From Stomatohabitans albus (GTDB lineage Bacteria; Actinomycetota; Nitriliruptoria; Euzebyales; Euzebyaceae), in contig NZ_JAYKKE010000001.1 in assembly GCF_036336025.1 (NCBI RefSeq), forward strand, positions 687,790 through 751,789: DNA of 64,000 bases. The letters are read 5' to 3'. Positions 1 to 9,283 of the stretch are shown piece by piece. The notes beneath the pieces are model-generated. The model ran no database searches and was not told the origin of the DNA. It worked only from the letters and a program-made list of their open reading frames with translations. Made by a program: the position numbers and the translations under genes. Position 1 is the first letter of the stretch, and every line of letters starts with the position of its first letter.

Positions 1-689
1 CACGGTTTGAAACGTCTCAACGTATCGCCTCGGAGTACTTTCCCAATAGTTCAGAGCTCTTCGCCGGCCTTAACCACACCCCCAACGACGGTACAACGCT
101 CGCAACGGGACAATGGGCGGATATGTTCCAGCTCGCACCTGCTGCTGGTGTACGCCAAGCTCCCTTGGTACTCCACCCCGCCATTCACCACTATCTGGCC
201 ACACCCATCGCCAAAACAGTGTATGCCTACGACCCTGGTACCAAGATCGGCTTGGACTTTTATGAGCATCAACCACTGTGGGGCAATGTTGACTTGGCTT
301 GGCGCGAAGCCGCCCTCATTCGAGCCAAGGCAGGGTTACCCACAAAGAAATCCTGCACGGGCACCTTTGAAAGCCGCTGGCAAGGCTACGGCGGCCCAAC
401 CCACAGCGGGGATGGCAGCATCTGGACCAACGGTTGGTCAGCGGCCATTTTCGCCACATCGCCGGGGCATCTGAAGGTGTTGACCTCAAAAGACTCCGAC
501 TATATCCGAGTCATCGCCCAAACCCTGCGTGAGTCACATGGTGATAATTACGAATTGAAGAAACCCAATGTCAGCCATTTAATGAATCAGCGTGGGTTGT
601 CAATCCGGGTTGGCACCTGTGTTCCAAATGGAAAGACCCCGGTTTCTCTTGAGCAGCGTCGGATCGGGCCAAATACGCTCAGTCCCTGA
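1..689 (+). CDS. C-terminal part of an unknown protein (runs in from the left edge)
   Basis: The reading frame is open from base 3 to a TGA at 687-689, giving 228 residues with no in-frame start needed inside the window, so this is the 3' end of a longer gene. An internal ATG at 123 is preceded by about 40 in-frame codons, so it is probably not the true start. The fragment is rich in Trp, Tyr, His and Pro, has no obvious membrane segment, and looks like a soluble or exported domain. I do not recognise the family. A hairpin terminator follows 27 bases after the stop. Confidence 0.6.
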   Translation, partial: RFETSQRIASEYFPNSSELFAGLNHTPNDGTTLATGQWADMFQLAPAAGVRQAPLVLHPAIHHYLATPIAKTVYAYDPGTKIGLDFYEHQPLWGNVDLAWREAALIRAKAGLPTKKSCTGTFESRWQGYGGPTHSGDGSIWTNGWSAAIFATSPGHLKVLTSKDSDYIRVIAQTLRESHGDNYELKKPNVSHLMNQRGLSIRVGTCVPNGKTPVSLEQRRIGPNTLSP

Positions 690-716
690 GTAAACGATGA
701 AAGGGACACATAACTG

Positions 717-750
717 ACCCCTGATTGCGTACTGCATTCGGGGGTTTCTT
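717..750. terminator. Rho-independent terminator, probably shared by convergent genes
   Basis: ACCCCTGA at 717-724 pairs with TCGGGGGT at 738-745 (one T-G wobble) and is followed by TTTCTT. It lies between the stop of the left-edge gene and the stop of the minus-strand methyltransferase gene, so it may serve both. Confidence 0.6.
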
Positions 751-754
751 AACC

Positions 755-1597
755 TTAAGGCCGAGGTTGAGGCTTGTGTAAAATCACGCTAATTGCCTTG
801 ATAGGACTGAAGAACTTACCTATCGGGTGATGAAGCCAAGCACTATGCCATGCCGGCTGTGGTGGTAATGGAAAGTCTGGGTTGTCTGGTTCGTCGTAGA
901 TCAATTCCATATGTAACCCATAGCGTTTTGCCAGGTTACGCACCCTGAGGAGGCTCATATTTTGAGTGCGCATCCCTTTGAGCTTGGCATATTTAAACCG
1001 TCGATCATCGTCAAGCCAGGGCAGCTTTGCAAGCAAACCAAATAACTCGTCAGCCACCGGTACTGGCATCCACGGCGGGCCAGCGATATTGAGATGCTGC
1101 TCGATGGGCCAAATCCGATTAGGTGTCACCATCAATATCTGGCCACCAGGTTTGAGTACCCGGACTAACTCCGTCATGTACGCATGCACGTGTTCAACAT
1201 GCTCAATAACGTCCATTGACTCAATGATGTCAAACTGTTCGTCACCAAACGGCAATGGGTCTCTCGGACCAATAGGGTGCACCGTTGCCCCCTCATAGGG
1301 TTCAACACGGAGCTGAGCCATGGCTACAAACTCAGGATCAACCTCTACGCCTTGAACTTCACTTGCCCCTGCCTGCCACCACGCCAAGAGACTGCCACCA
1401 AAGCCACATCCCGAACTCAACACTCGTGCCTGCTCGATAGGTCGCTGACGGGCAACGATTGCTGTCCACTTCACAAAGCGTTGGAAATCAAGGAAGGTTT
1501 CAACCATTTGAGCATAGTTGAATTGGTTTTCCTTCCCTGCGAGATGGGCATACACCGCTTCTTCAAACGCAGGTGGGTTTGTGGCTTGGCGAGTCAT
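755..1597 (-). CDS. SAM-dependent class I methyltransferase
   Basis: This 280-residue protein has a class I Rossmann methyltransferase domain. Motif I is SSGCGFGGSLLAWW (about residues 61-74), an acidic GVEVDPE follows, and the post-I region reads FDIIESMDVIEHVEH, typical of methyltransferase-11 enzymes. PGGQILMVTPN follows. The substrate cannot be read from sequence; a small molecule, quinone or lipid target is as likely as any. The ATG at 1597 has a GGGAG ribosome-binding site 6 bases upstream. The gene stands alone between the terminator at 717-750 and a promoter region carrying two DnaA-box sequences (1644-1675). Confidence 0.85.
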   Translation of the reverse strand: MTRQATNPPAFEEAVYAHLAGKENQFNYAQMVETFLDFQRFVKWTAIVARQRPIEQARVLSSGCGFGGSLLAWWQAGASEVQGVEVDPEFVAMAQLRVEPYEGATVHPIGPRDPLPFGDEQFDIIESMDVIEHVEHVHAYMTELVRVLKPGGQILMVTPNRIWPIEQHLNIAGPPWMPVPVADELFGLLAKLPWLDDDRRFKYAKLKGMRTQNMSLLRVRNLAKRYGLHMELIYDEPDNPDFPLPPQPAWHSAWLHHPIGKFFSPIKAISVILHKPQPRP

Positions 1598-1643
1598 TGC
1601 ACTCCCGTCATCCCTCGGGGATCATACCAGCTAAGTCGCTGAG

Positions 1644-1675
1644 TTATCCACAGTTTGGGGACAAGCTGTGGATGA
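1644..1675. promoter_or_regulatory. Inverted pair of DnaA-box sequences
   Basis: TTATCCACA at 1644-1652 matches the consensus DnaA box exactly. TGTGGATGA at 1667-1675 is the opposite orientation with one mismatch, 14 bases away. The pair lies in the 108-base gap upstream of the methyltransferase gene and about 10 kb from dnaA. It could be a DnaA-controlled promoter or a DnaA-titration site. Confidence 0.55.
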
Positions 1676-1705
1676 ATGTAAGACATGGAATCCCATTAGT
1701 GTTAT

Positions 1706-2320
1706 TTACTTCCAACGACTCAATACGATCAGACCAAGCGTCATGCCGATGAAGCTAACAATGAGCCATCCGTTATAGAACGGTGGTAATCCACGCACCA
1801 CATAGTTGATAACTAACAGAATGAGACTGACGACGATCAATGTGGTGCCAATCCAAGGGATATACCACGGGCTGTGGTCCTTAAGCTCAATGGGCTTGGG
1901 CGGTGTTTTTCCCGGGTTGTAATGCACCTTCTTCTTGCCCTTGCCAGCCTTTGTGGCTGACTTATGTGGCTTTAACCCAGCATCTGCCTTCGGCTTGGGT
2001 GTCGGCCGCTTTACCTCATCACGGTCACGATAATGGTCACCAGCATCCTGGTCCTCATCGCCATCAACGGCCGATAAGTCATCCTCACCGTTGTCATCCT
2101 CGGTTAGTAAACCAGAATCGTCGTCTTCAGTCTCAGCGAGGTCAGCAGAGTGTTCATCAGCGAGTTCGTCCTCAGCCTCTACAACGTTGGTGTCTTCGCC
2201 TAGTTCCGTGTGATCTGATACCTGGTTATCCGCATGCTCAGTAGCCGGTTCATCGGTAGCAACTGTGTCTGTTTCCAATGGATCGGTCTCGTGGTTGTCC
2301 TGGTCGTGTTCTTCAGTCAT
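1706..2320 (-). CDS. crgA: CrgA-like cell-division membrane protein with a long acidic N-terminus
   Basis: This 204-residue protein ends in a CrgA-type domain: a basic linker (KKKVHYNPGK), the motif HSPWYIPW, and two transmembrane helices separated by a short loop ending in WLIVSFIG...LSRWK. CrgA is a small septal protein that recruits peptidoglycan synthases in actinobacteria and is usually under 100 residues. Here about 120 residues of Glu/Asp-rich, probably disordered sequence precede it. I chose the ATG at 2320 because AAGGAGG lies just upstream. The frame extends to 2590, but that part has no ribosome-binding site or domain. The position near gyrA and tRNA-Ile matches the usual actinobacterial synteny. 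Confidence 0.8.
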   Translation of the reverse strand: MTEEHDQDNHETDPLETDTVATDEPATEHADNQVSDHTELGEDTNVVEAEDELADEHSADLAETEDDDSGLLTEDDNGEDDLSAVDGDEDQDAGDHYRDRDEVKRPTPKPKADAGLKPHKSATKAGKGKKKVHYNPGKTPPKPIELKDHSPWYIPWIGTTLIVVSLILLVINYVVRGLPPFYNGWLIVSFIGMTLGLIVLSRWK

Positions 2321-2582
2321 TAAAATCCTCCTTAATTCCTGACAGGTTACCGGGTTGCCATGGACTATGGCTCTAATATCGGTCAGCCTGATCGAATCAG
2401 CCTCGTTACTCTGTGGATATGGCCCTTTCACCCAAACCAGATAACCGGCAATCCGGGATAACATTCCCGCGACCGCCAGTTCGGCTTTGGGGCACGAAAA
2501 GCCCAGCACTCCCCCTCCCTCCATGGCGTTTTCTTGAGTTGCCAGATGAGGATAGTGACGTGCTGGGATTACTGAACGATAT
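2321..2582. other. Intergenic stretch between crgA and the VIT transporter gene
   Basis: I see no convincing gene here. The crgA ribosome-binding site sits at the left edge. One isolated DnaA-box-like word, TGTGGATAT (2412-2420, one mismatch), is present. The crgA promoter should lie here but no clear -35/-10 pair stands out. Confidence 0.4.
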
Positions 2583-2610
2583 AGAAACACGGCTCGCCCA
2601 TGCGAGCCGT
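2583..2610 (-). terminator. Terminator of the VIT-family gene
   Basis: ACGGCTCG (2589-2596) and CGAGCCGT (2603-2610) form a perfect stem with a short loop. On the minus strand it is followed by GTTTCTATA. It lies about 20 bases beyond the stop of the minus-strand gene. Confidence 0.7.
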
Positions 2611-2630
2611 CGTCTCGACCGGCGCCGTTA

Positions 2631-3365
2631 CTAACCGGCTACGGCCACGCCAAAGAGTTGGCCAATCACCCAGGTAAAGCCCATCGCCGCAGCACCACCA
2701 ACCACAAGGCGGACCATCGCACGGCTACGGCTGGCCTCACCAAGATGGGCACTGATCCAACCGGTAATCATCAAGGCACTCAATGTGGCTATGAATACGA
2801 GCGGAATCTCAAAACCCTTGGGCGCTAATACCCCAGCTAACACTGGAATAATTGCCCCAGCGGTAAAGGCCGCAGCTGACGAATATGCGGCTTGAACGGG
2901 ACGAATCAATTCATCGGGGTCTATCCCGAGTTCTAACGCAAGATGGGTTTTTAACAAGTCTTGCTTGGCCATTTCAGACGCTGCTTGTTCCGCAGTTTCT
3001 GGGGTGATGCCATATCCTTGCAAAATACCCACGAGTTCTTCGTGTTCTTCTTCTTCAAGATGCTCTAACTCGTAGCGTTCTTTTTCAACGAGGGCGGATT
3101 CAGTATCCCGCTGGGCCGAGACAGAAACATACTCACCAAGCGCCATCGAAACGGCACCAGCAATAAGGGCAGCCGCGGCAACGGTTAATAACTCTTTACC
3201 AGCAACACCGGCGGCGAGCACACCAATAACCAGACCGGCTACGCTAATGATTCCGTCATTAGCGCCAAGGACGGCCGCGCGAAGCCAATTCAATTTATGA
3301 CCCAGATCAGCGGTACGCTCGACCTCGGTGTGGACTATTTCTGGCTGCATCGTAGAGGTGCTCAT
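2631..3365 (-). CDS. VIT1/CCC1-family iron/manganese transporter
   Basis: This 244-residue integral membrane protein opens its core with LRAAVLGANDGIISVAGLVIG, the signature of VIT1/CCC1 transporters that export Fe(II) or Mn(II). About five hydrophobic helices are visible. A Glu-rich cytoplasmic segment (YELEHLEEEEHEELVGIL, about residues 97-114) matches the metal-binding region of the family. The ATG at 3365 has no good Shine-Dalgarno sequence, so the mRNA may be leaderless; an internal ATG six codons in is possible. It is a single-gene unit with its own terminator at 2583-2610. Confidence 0.85.
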   Translation of the reverse strand: MSTSTMQPEIVHTEVERTADLGHKLNWLRAAVLGANDGIISVAGLVIGVLAAGVAGKELLTVAAAALIAGAVSMALGEYVSVSAQRDTESALVEKERYELEHLEEEEHEELVGILQGYGITPETAEQAASEMAKQDLLKTHLALELGIDPDELIRPVQAAYSSAAAFTAGAIIPVLAGVLAPKGFEIPLVFIATLSALMITGWISAHLGEASRSRAMVRLVVGGAAAMGFTWVIGQLFGVAVAG

Positions 3366-3545
3366 AGATACACGGTATCGGCAGTTGAGGGGGTTCGTGA
3401 AAGTAAGGAAAGCCGTACAAGACCTTGGGTAAAGCTGCGTTAACCACGGTTTCTAAGGGAACCTAAGTTTTTTCGAGTGGATTATTCAACTGCTTTCGCT
3501 GCACGTGTGGAACCGGCAAGATATATTGTCGCTCCTACTGTTTGC

Positions 3546-3619
<74 letters not shown>

Positions 3620-3631
3620 CTACCGTAGAGA

Positions 3632-3670
3632 AACCCACCAGACCTTCCCGGTTGGTGGGTTTTCGTTTTG
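3632..3670 (+). terminator. Terminator downstream of tRNA-Ile
   Basis: AACCCACCA (3632-3640) pairs perfectly with TGGTGGGTT (3653-3661), followed by TTTCGTTTT. It is placed right after the tRNA. Confidence 0.85.
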
Positions 3671-3753
3671 GAAGGTATGCAAGTAACGTTTCGGACCTGA
3701 ACCGTTACTCTCCTCTGCCTTCAGCTTGTGAATCGCCTGGTCCGGTCATGCGA

Positions 3754-3777
3754 AAGCCCCTGGTGATCCAGGGGCTT
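3754..3777 (-). terminator. Terminator of the gyrB-gyrA-DUF3566 operon
   Basis: AAGCCCCTGG (3754-3763) and CCAGGGGCTT (3768-3777) form a 10-bp stem with a 4-base loop. On the minus strand it continues TTTCG. It lies 17 bases beyond the DUF3566 stop. Confidence 0.8.
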
Positions 3778-3793
3778 GGCGGTGCGATGACCT

Positions 3794-4237
3794 TTAGTTG
3801 TCGGCAGCCAGTTCGAGCCGAATACCGCCCATAAGGTCACTAATCAGGTTGTACAAGAACGCAATAAATAAGTTGACCGCACTAGCCACGATCGTATTCA
3901 ACGTGCCAATAAGGAACACACTGCGTGCGATATTGGCCGGCCGGAGTTCAAAGACCAAATCGACCTTGGCAAGGCCCTGGGTGAGGAGATCCATCAACCC
4001 CAACCGCTGAACAACCGCCCATAGCAGCGTCAAGGCAACCATCAACACAATGACCAACGCAAAATGAAGGACAAGGGAGTACTTCAACACGGACCACGGG
4101 TCGACGCGGTGGATGGTGGCGTATTGGCGGGCACTGCTTCGCCCTGTCAACCGGACTTCAGCGGTCGGTCGCTTTGGGCGACGGGAACCGGATTCTCCAG
4201 AGGAACGGGGTCGATTTGGTTTGGTCGTGGTTGCCAT
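3794..4237 (-). CDS. DUF3566 transmembrane protein
   Basis: This 147-residue protein has a basic, disordered N-terminus (about 45 residues), then HRVDPWSVLKYSLVLHFALV, the hallmark start of DUF3566, followed by two hydrophobic helices. DUF3566 proteins are actinobacterial membrane proteins of unknown role, encoded next to gyrA. I chose the ATG at 4237, 19 bases after the gyrA stop, over an upstream start at 4294 that would overlap gyrA. It is the last gene of the gyrB-gyrA operon. Confidence 0.85.
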   Translation of the reverse strand: MATTTKPNRPRSSGESGSRRPKRPTAEVRLTGRSSARQYATIHRVDPWSVLKYSLVLHFALVIVLMVALTLLWAVVQRLGLMDLLTQGLAKVDLVFELRPANIARSVFLIGTLNTIVASAVNLFIAFLYNLISDLMGGIRLELAADN

Positions 4238-4256
4238 GGAAGTCAGTCTACCTTGC

Positions 4257-6821
4257 TCATTCGGTTGGCTGGTCGTCAGGGTCTGGCGCCTCAATCACCT
4301 TAGCGCCATTTTCATTATTGGCTGGACTGTCTCCCTGGTCGATATCCTCACCAAAGCCATCTTCATCGAGGCCGTCCTCACCCCGAACTTTCGCGACGCT
4401 GGCCACCGATTCACCCTCAGCGAGACGCATCACCATCACACCCTGGGTGTTACGCCCGGTTGGACGGACGTCACGCACATCCATGCGGATAATCGTTCCC
4501 CGGTCCGTAACGATATAGATTTCTTGGGTAAATTGCGCCACAAGCCCCGCAACGAGTCGGCCACGTGTTTCCGTTAACTTGGCCGTAAGCACGCCCTTCC
4601 CACCGCGTTTTTGAACCGGATAGTTCTCAAGGGGGGTCCGTTTGCCATACCCGCCGTCGGTAACAATGACGAGGTAGCCATCTTCCTCACAGATGGCCGC
4701 ACTCAGTACTTCATCGCCAGCACTCAGCGTCATCCCTTTCACCCCGGCAGCGGCTCGACCCATCAACCGCACATCTTGCTCATGGAAACGAATGCTCTGC
4801 CCTTTTGCGGTAACCAAGATGATGTCATCGTCACCATGCGTTAAACGGGCATCGATGAGTTCATCACCATCATTCAAGTTGATGGCAATCAAACTTGTGC
4901 GCGGGCTGTCATACTCAGTCAGTGCTGTTCGTTTGACTCGACCAAGTTTGGTAACGAATACAACGTTAACCCCTTCGGCACTGAGATCGGGCACGCCGAT
5001 AACGGTACGCAGCGTCTCATCCGTTTCGAAAACAAGCCCAGGCACATTGGCAATATAAACTCCGCGGGCTGTTCGGCTCTTTGCTGGAATCTGGTACGCC
5101 TTTAAGCGATGGACCTTCCCCTTGCTCGTGAAGAACAAAATCCAGTCATGACTTGACGCCGTAAACAGATCACGGATGACATCCTGGTCTTTCAAATTGC
5201 CAGAATTAACACCCCGTCCCCCACGCTTTTGCGTGCGGTATTCGGCTGCCGCAACCCGTTTGATGTACCCATCTTCGGTGACTGTTACCACAACCTCTTC
5301 ACGCGGAATCAAGTCTTCGTCGTTCAGGTCACCTTCACCGGGCAGAATCTCACTACGGCGGGCATCCCCAAACTTGTTACTAATTTCCTGAAGCTCATCT
5401 TTGATAATGGCTCGAACACGACTCTCATCAGCAAGAATGTCCTTCAAGTCATCAATAATGGCCTGAAGCTCATTAAATTCTTCTTGAATCTTCAGCCGTT
5501 CCAACGCAGCTAAGCGGCGAAACTGCATATCAAGGATGGCCCGAGACTGCACTTCGGTGAGTCCAAACCGTTTTTGCAGTGCAAGCAGTGCAGCATCAGC
5601 ACTTTCAGAGTTGCGAATCAAGTCGATAATGGCGTCAATGTTGTCTAACGCAATGAGGTATCCCTCAAGTACATGGGCACGTTCACTGGCCTTGCGTAAC
5701 CGGTAGTGCGTTCGACGGGTGATAATTTCAACCTGGTGGTCGATGTAGTGCACGATTTGAGGTTTCAACCCCAGCGTGCGCGGCACCCCATTGACCAAAC
5801 ACACATTGTTAATGCCGAAGGAGTCTTGAAGTTGGGTGCGCTTAAACAGCTGATTTAGCACCACCTGGGCATTGGCATCACGTTTGAGTTCAATAACCAA
5901 ACGGGTGCCGTCACGGTTACTCTCATCACGAATATCGCGGATACCCTCGATTTCTTTGTTATTCACAAGATCCGCGATTTTGCTGGCCAGATTGGCCTTA
6001 TTCACTTGATACGGCAGCTCAGTTGCAACGAGACGCTCACCACCCGTTGTGGTCTCCTCAACCTCCACACGGGCGCGCATGCGCACACTGCCACGTCCGG
6101 TGGCATAGGCATCTCGAATACCACCAGTACCCATGATGAGCGCACCAGTTGGAAAATCTGGGCCAGGAACGAGCGTAAGAAGCTCTTCCAGCTCGATATC
6201 AGGATTATCAATCGTGGCACACACCGCATTGGTAATCTCACGCAAATTATGTGGCGCCATCTTGGTGGCCATACCCACCGCAATCCCATCAGACCCATTG
6301 ACCAGCAGGTTCGGGAAACGGCTTGGCAAGACTGAGGGTTCAGTTGTGGAACCGTCATAGCTGTCCGTCCACTCAACGGTGTCTTCATCGATGTCGCGCA
6401 ATAGCTCCATGGCGAGCCGACTTAAACGTGCTTCGGTGTAGCGCATCGCAGCAGGTGGATCACCGTCAACGGATCCAAAATTGCCGTGCCCATCAATGAG
6501 GGGGTAGCGCATCGCCCACGGCTGTGCCATACGCACCAAGGCGTCATAGATAGCCCCATCACCGTGTGGGTGATAGTTCTTCATCACGTCGCCCACTGCC
6601 GCAGCACTCTTCTTGTGTTGCGTGCCTGCGCGCATCCCACCTTCGTACATGCCGTACAAAATGCGTCGATGCACCGGCTTCAACCCATCCCGGCTCTCAG
6701 GCAAGGCCCGCCCAACGATGACGCTCATCGCATAGTCGATATAGGACTTTTTCAGTTCACTTTCGATACCGATGGGCTCAAAGTGCTCTTCAAACTCAGC
6801 GGGGGTGGTTTCAGTACTCAT
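4257..6821 (-). CDS. gyrA: DNA gyrase subunit A
   Basis: This 854-residue protein is the breakage-reunion subunit that, with GyrB, introduces negative supercoils. The active-site Tyr is Y128 in AAMRYTE. The N-terminal winged-helix core is followed by the C-terminal pinwheel domain, which contains the GyrA box as QKRGGRG. In the quinolone-resistance region the sequence is HGDGAIYD, with Gly89 and Ala90 where E. coli has Ser83 and Ala84; Asp93 corresponds to Asp87. The tail after the last blade is acidic. The ATG follows the gyrB TAG with no gap, implying translational coupling. Confidence 0.98.
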   Translation of the reverse strand: MSTETTPAEFEEHFEPIGIESELKKSYIDYAMSVIVGRALPESRDGLKPVHRRILYGMYEGGMRAGTQHKKSAAAVGDVMKNYHPHGDGAIYDALVRMAQPWAMRYPLIDGHGNFGSVDGDPPAAMRYTEARLSRLAMELLRDIDEDTVEWTDSYDGSTTEPSVLPSRFPNLLVNGSDGIAVGMATKMAPHNLREITNAVCATIDNPDIELEELLTLVPGPDFPTGALIMGTGGIRDAYATGRGSVRMRARVEVEETTTGGERLVATELPYQVNKANLASKIADLVNNKEIEGIRDIRDESNRDGTRLVIELKRDANAQVVLNQLFKRTQLQDSFGINNVCLVNGVPRTLGLKPQIVHYIDHQVEIITRRTHYRLRKASERAHVLEGYLIALDNIDAIIDLIRNSESADAALLALQKRFGLTEVQSRAILDMQFRRLAALERLKIQEEFNELQAIIDDLKDILADESRVRAIIKDELQEISNKFGDARRSEILPGEGDLNDEDLIPREEVVVTVTEDGYIKRVAAAEYRTQKRGGRGVNSGNLKDQDVIRDLFTASSHDWILFFTSKGKVHRLKAYQIPAKSRTARGVYIANVPGLVFETDETLRTVIGVPDLSAEGVNVVFVTKLGRVKRTALTEYDSPRTSLIAINLNDGDELIDARLTHGDDDIILVTAKGQSIRFHEQDVRLMGRAAAGVKGMTLSAGDEVLSAAICEEDGYLVIVTDGGYGKRTPLENYPVQKRGGKGVLTAKLTETRGRLVAGLVAQFTQEIYIVTDRGTIIRMDVRDVRPTGRNTQGVMVMRLAEGESVASVAKVRGEDGLDEDGFGEDIDQGDSPANNENGAKVIEAPDPDDQPTE

Positions 6822-8798
6822 CTATACGTCCAGGAACTGCACGTTATTGGCGTTCTCGATGATGAACTCGCGTCGTGCATCCACGTCATCACCCATCAAA
6901 ATACGGAACATCAGGTCGGCGCTGGCCGCGTCTTCCATCGTCACTTGCAACATATGGCGGGTTTTCGGGTTCATCGTGGTGACTTCAAGCTGATGGTCAT
7001 CCATCTCACCCAGGCCCTTCAATCGACCGACCTCTGGCTTCGTCACCCCGGCAGCAGCCATCTCCTCAAGGATCTGGTCACGTTCTTCCTCATTAAGGGC
7101 ATACCGGATACGCTCCTTGCCTTTGGCACCCTTGGGTTGAATCTGGTACAGCGGAGGCTGGGCAATATAGACAAACCCGGCACGAATAAGTTCACGCATA
7201 TGGCGGAACAAGAACGTCAGCACCAATGTGCGAATATGTGCCCCGTCAACATCGGCATCCATCAACATCACAATCTTGTGATAGCGGGCCTTTTCAATGT
7301 CGAATTCATCACCCACGCCCGTACCAATGGCGTTAATGAGACTCTTAATCGTGTCACTTTCAAAAATACGATGTGCCGCAGCCTTTTCCACATTCAGAAT
7401 CTTGCCGCGGAGTGGCAAAATCGCTTGAATCCGGCGGTCTCGAGCCATTTTTGACGTACCACCTGCCGAGTCACCTTCAACGATAAACAGCTCGCACTCT
7501 TCGGCATTCTTGCTCTGACAATCAGCAAGTTTGCCTGGCAAGCTTGTTGAATCTAACAGCCCCTTGCGACGGGTTGCATCACGCGCCGCACGCGCCGCAC
7601 GACGTCCACGCGCCGCTTGAATCGCCTTCTCGAATATGGCTTTGGCTTCTGCTGGATGTTCGGTAAACCAAATCTTCAACTGTTCAAACGTATTCTTTTG
7701 AACAAAGGACCGAATATGGGTATTGCCCAATTTGCCTTTGGTCTGCCCTTCAAACTGAGGTTCGGCCAGGTTCACACTGATGACGGCCGTCAACCCTTCA
7801 CGAATATCACTTGCTTCAAGGCTCTCAACGGCGTCCTTACCCTTTGTTGGTAACACCCCCATATCTTTGGCCACGCGGTTCACCACATTGGTCAGCGCCG
7901 CTTTGAAGCCGTCCTCATGGGTACCACCATCTCCGGTGGCGATGGTGTTTGCAAACGAAAAGATCGACTCGGCATAATCCGGGTTCCATTGCATCGCAAT
8001 GTCCAAGTCGGCATAGCCAGTGTCTTCTTGGTCTTCCATCGCAGCAAAGCGAATGACTTCGCCGTGTAGGGGGTCCCCTTTATGGGCTGCCAAATGGGTA
8101 ACAAAGTCGGCTAATCCATCGCTGTACTCATGCACCACACGGCGATAGGAACCATCTTCAAGTGGCTCGCGTTCATCGATGAGTTCTATTCGCAGCCCTG
8201 CTTTGAGGAAGGCTGTGTCACGGATACGCGTTTCAATGCGATCCCATTCAAGGGTGACGGTTTCAAAAATCTTGGGATCGGGCCAAAAGGTGATGGAGGT
8301 TCCCGTCTCATCGTCCTTACCCAAGTCCGCAATGGCTGTTGGGGGGCTTTGTGGTTCAGAGCCGATGTATTCCTGTTGCCACACGTGCTCATCACGACGT
8401 ACTTCAGCGATCAGTCGTGTGGAGAGGGCGTTGACAACACTGACCCCTACCCCGTGCAGCCCACCTGAAACCTTGTAGGCCTGTGAGTCGAATTTGCCGC
8501 CGGCATGGAGTTCGGTAAGTACTAATTCAAGGGCGCTCCGGCCAGTCGAGTGACGTGCGACAGGGATACCTCGCCCGTTGTCATCCACCCGGACCCCGCC
8601 GTCACTGCGCAGCGTGACAACAATATGATCGCAGTAGCCCGCCATCGCTTCGTCCACACTGTTGTCCACGATCTCCCATATCAGATGGTGGAGCCCACGA
8701 ACACCGGTGTCACCGATATACATCCCGGGGCGAACACGTACCGCTTCTAGCCCCTCAAGTGCAGTGATTTGATCTGCACCATAATCCTGAGAACTCAT
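6822..8798 (-). CDS. gyrB: DNA gyrase subunit B
   Basis: This 658-residue protein carries the GHKL ATPase domain (IWEIVDNSVDEAMAGY; GGLHGVGVSVVNALS), the transducer domain, and a TOPRIM domain with EGDSAGG and DADVDGAHIRTL. Length and motifs are those of a normal actinobacterial GyrB. TAAGGA precedes the ATG at 8798. A TATAAT box 59 bases upstream (8857-8862) suggests gyrB has its own promoter, separate from dnaN-recF-dciA. Confidence 0.98.
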   Translation of the reverse strand: MSSQDYGADQITALEGLEAVRVRPGMYIGDTGVRGLHHLIWEIVDNSVDEAMAGYCDHIVVTLRSDGGVRVDDNGRGIPVARHSTGRSALELVLTELHAGGKFDSQAYKVSGGLHGVGVSVVNALSTRLIAEVRRDEHVWQQEYIGSEPQSPPTAIADLGKDDETGTSITFWPDPKIFETVTLEWDRIETRIRDTAFLKAGLRIELIDEREPLEDGSYRRVVHEYSDGLADFVTHLAAHKGDPLHGEVIRFAAMEDQEDTGYADLDIAMQWNPDYAESIFSFANTIATGDGGTHEDGFKAALTNVVNRVAKDMGVLPTKGKDAVESLEASDIREGLTAVISVNLAEPQFEGQTKGKLGNTHIRSFVQKNTFEQLKIWFTEHPAEAKAIFEKAIQAARGRRAARAARDATRRKGLLDSTSLPGKLADCQSKNAEECELFIVEGDSAGGTSKMARDRRIQAILPLRGKILNVEKAAAHRIFESDTIKSLINAIGTGVGDEFDIEKARYHKIVMLMDADVDGAHIRTLVLTFLFRHMRELIRAGFVYIAQPPLYQIQPKGAKGKERIRYALNEEERDQILEEMAAAGVTKPEVGRLKGLGEMDDHQLEVTTMNPKTRHMLQVTMEDAASADLMFRILMGDDVDARREFIIENANNVQFLDV

Positions 8799-8856
8799 GT
8801 ATGTCCTTAAAATCGCAAGAATTTAGGCCTCTCGCGCTTGTTTAGTTAGGTGCCCG

Positions 8857-8862
8857 ATTATA
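8857..8862 (-). promoter_or_regulatory. Probable -10 box of the gyrB promoter
   Basis: On the minus strand this reads TATAAT, a perfect -10 hexamer, in the 153-base gap between the dciA stop and the gyrB start. No good -35 hexamer is visible 16-18 bases upstream. Confidence 0.45.
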
Positions 8863-8951
8863 CACCCTAACCCTCTTGTTTATCCTTAGACACGCAATGA
8901 AGGCTATCTTTGCTGGTCAGAGCATTTTAGTAAATGGTGGGTTAAATATCG

Positions 8952-9266
8952 CTACCGTTCAACGTAGACCCGGATGCGGCTGACTAATGATTCACCCAAA
9001 TAGTTGTTCACGTTGGCCACCAACTGAGGTTCCATATATTTCAGGCTTGTCGCCCAATCAGACCGTGTCACGGCGACCACGAGCACACCACCTTGAAGGC
9101 GGACGGGATGACTGTATTGAGCTACATCCTTACCCGCTATCTCTGCCCAGGATTCAAATACTCGTGCATTACGCAGCTTTGGCCCCCAATGGTGCTCATT
9201 GACGAGGTGTTGCACGATCATGCTGGCCGAAGCCAGATTCGATTTTCGTATGCGAAGGGAACCCAT
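8952..9266 (-). CDS. dciA: DciA-family (DUF721) helicase-loading protein
   Basis: This 104-residue protein matches DUF721/DciA by its core VFESWAEIAGKDVAQYSHPVRL and the following GGVLVVAVTRSDWATSLKYM. DciA loads or assists the replicative helicase DnaB in bacteria lacking DnaC/DnaI. It lies between recF and gyrB, exactly as in mycobacteria (the Rv0004 position), 17 bases after the recF stop. Confidence 0.9.
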   Translation of the reverse strand: MGSLRIRKSNLASASMIVQHLVNEHHWGPKLRNARVFESWAEIAGKDVAQYSHPVRLQGGVLVVAVTRSDWATSLKYMEPQLVANVNNYLGESLVSRIRVYVER

Positions 9267-9283
9267 ACCAACAGGATACGAGG

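Noticed and set aside
2321-2590. Upstream extension of the CrgA reading frame
   Set aside because: It has no ribosome-binding site and no domain content, while the ATG at 2320 has a strong AAGGAGG.
6486-7454. 322-codon plus-strand frame opposite gyrA/gyrB
   Set aside because: It lies antisense to two certain gyrase genes across their junction and its protein matches nothing I know.
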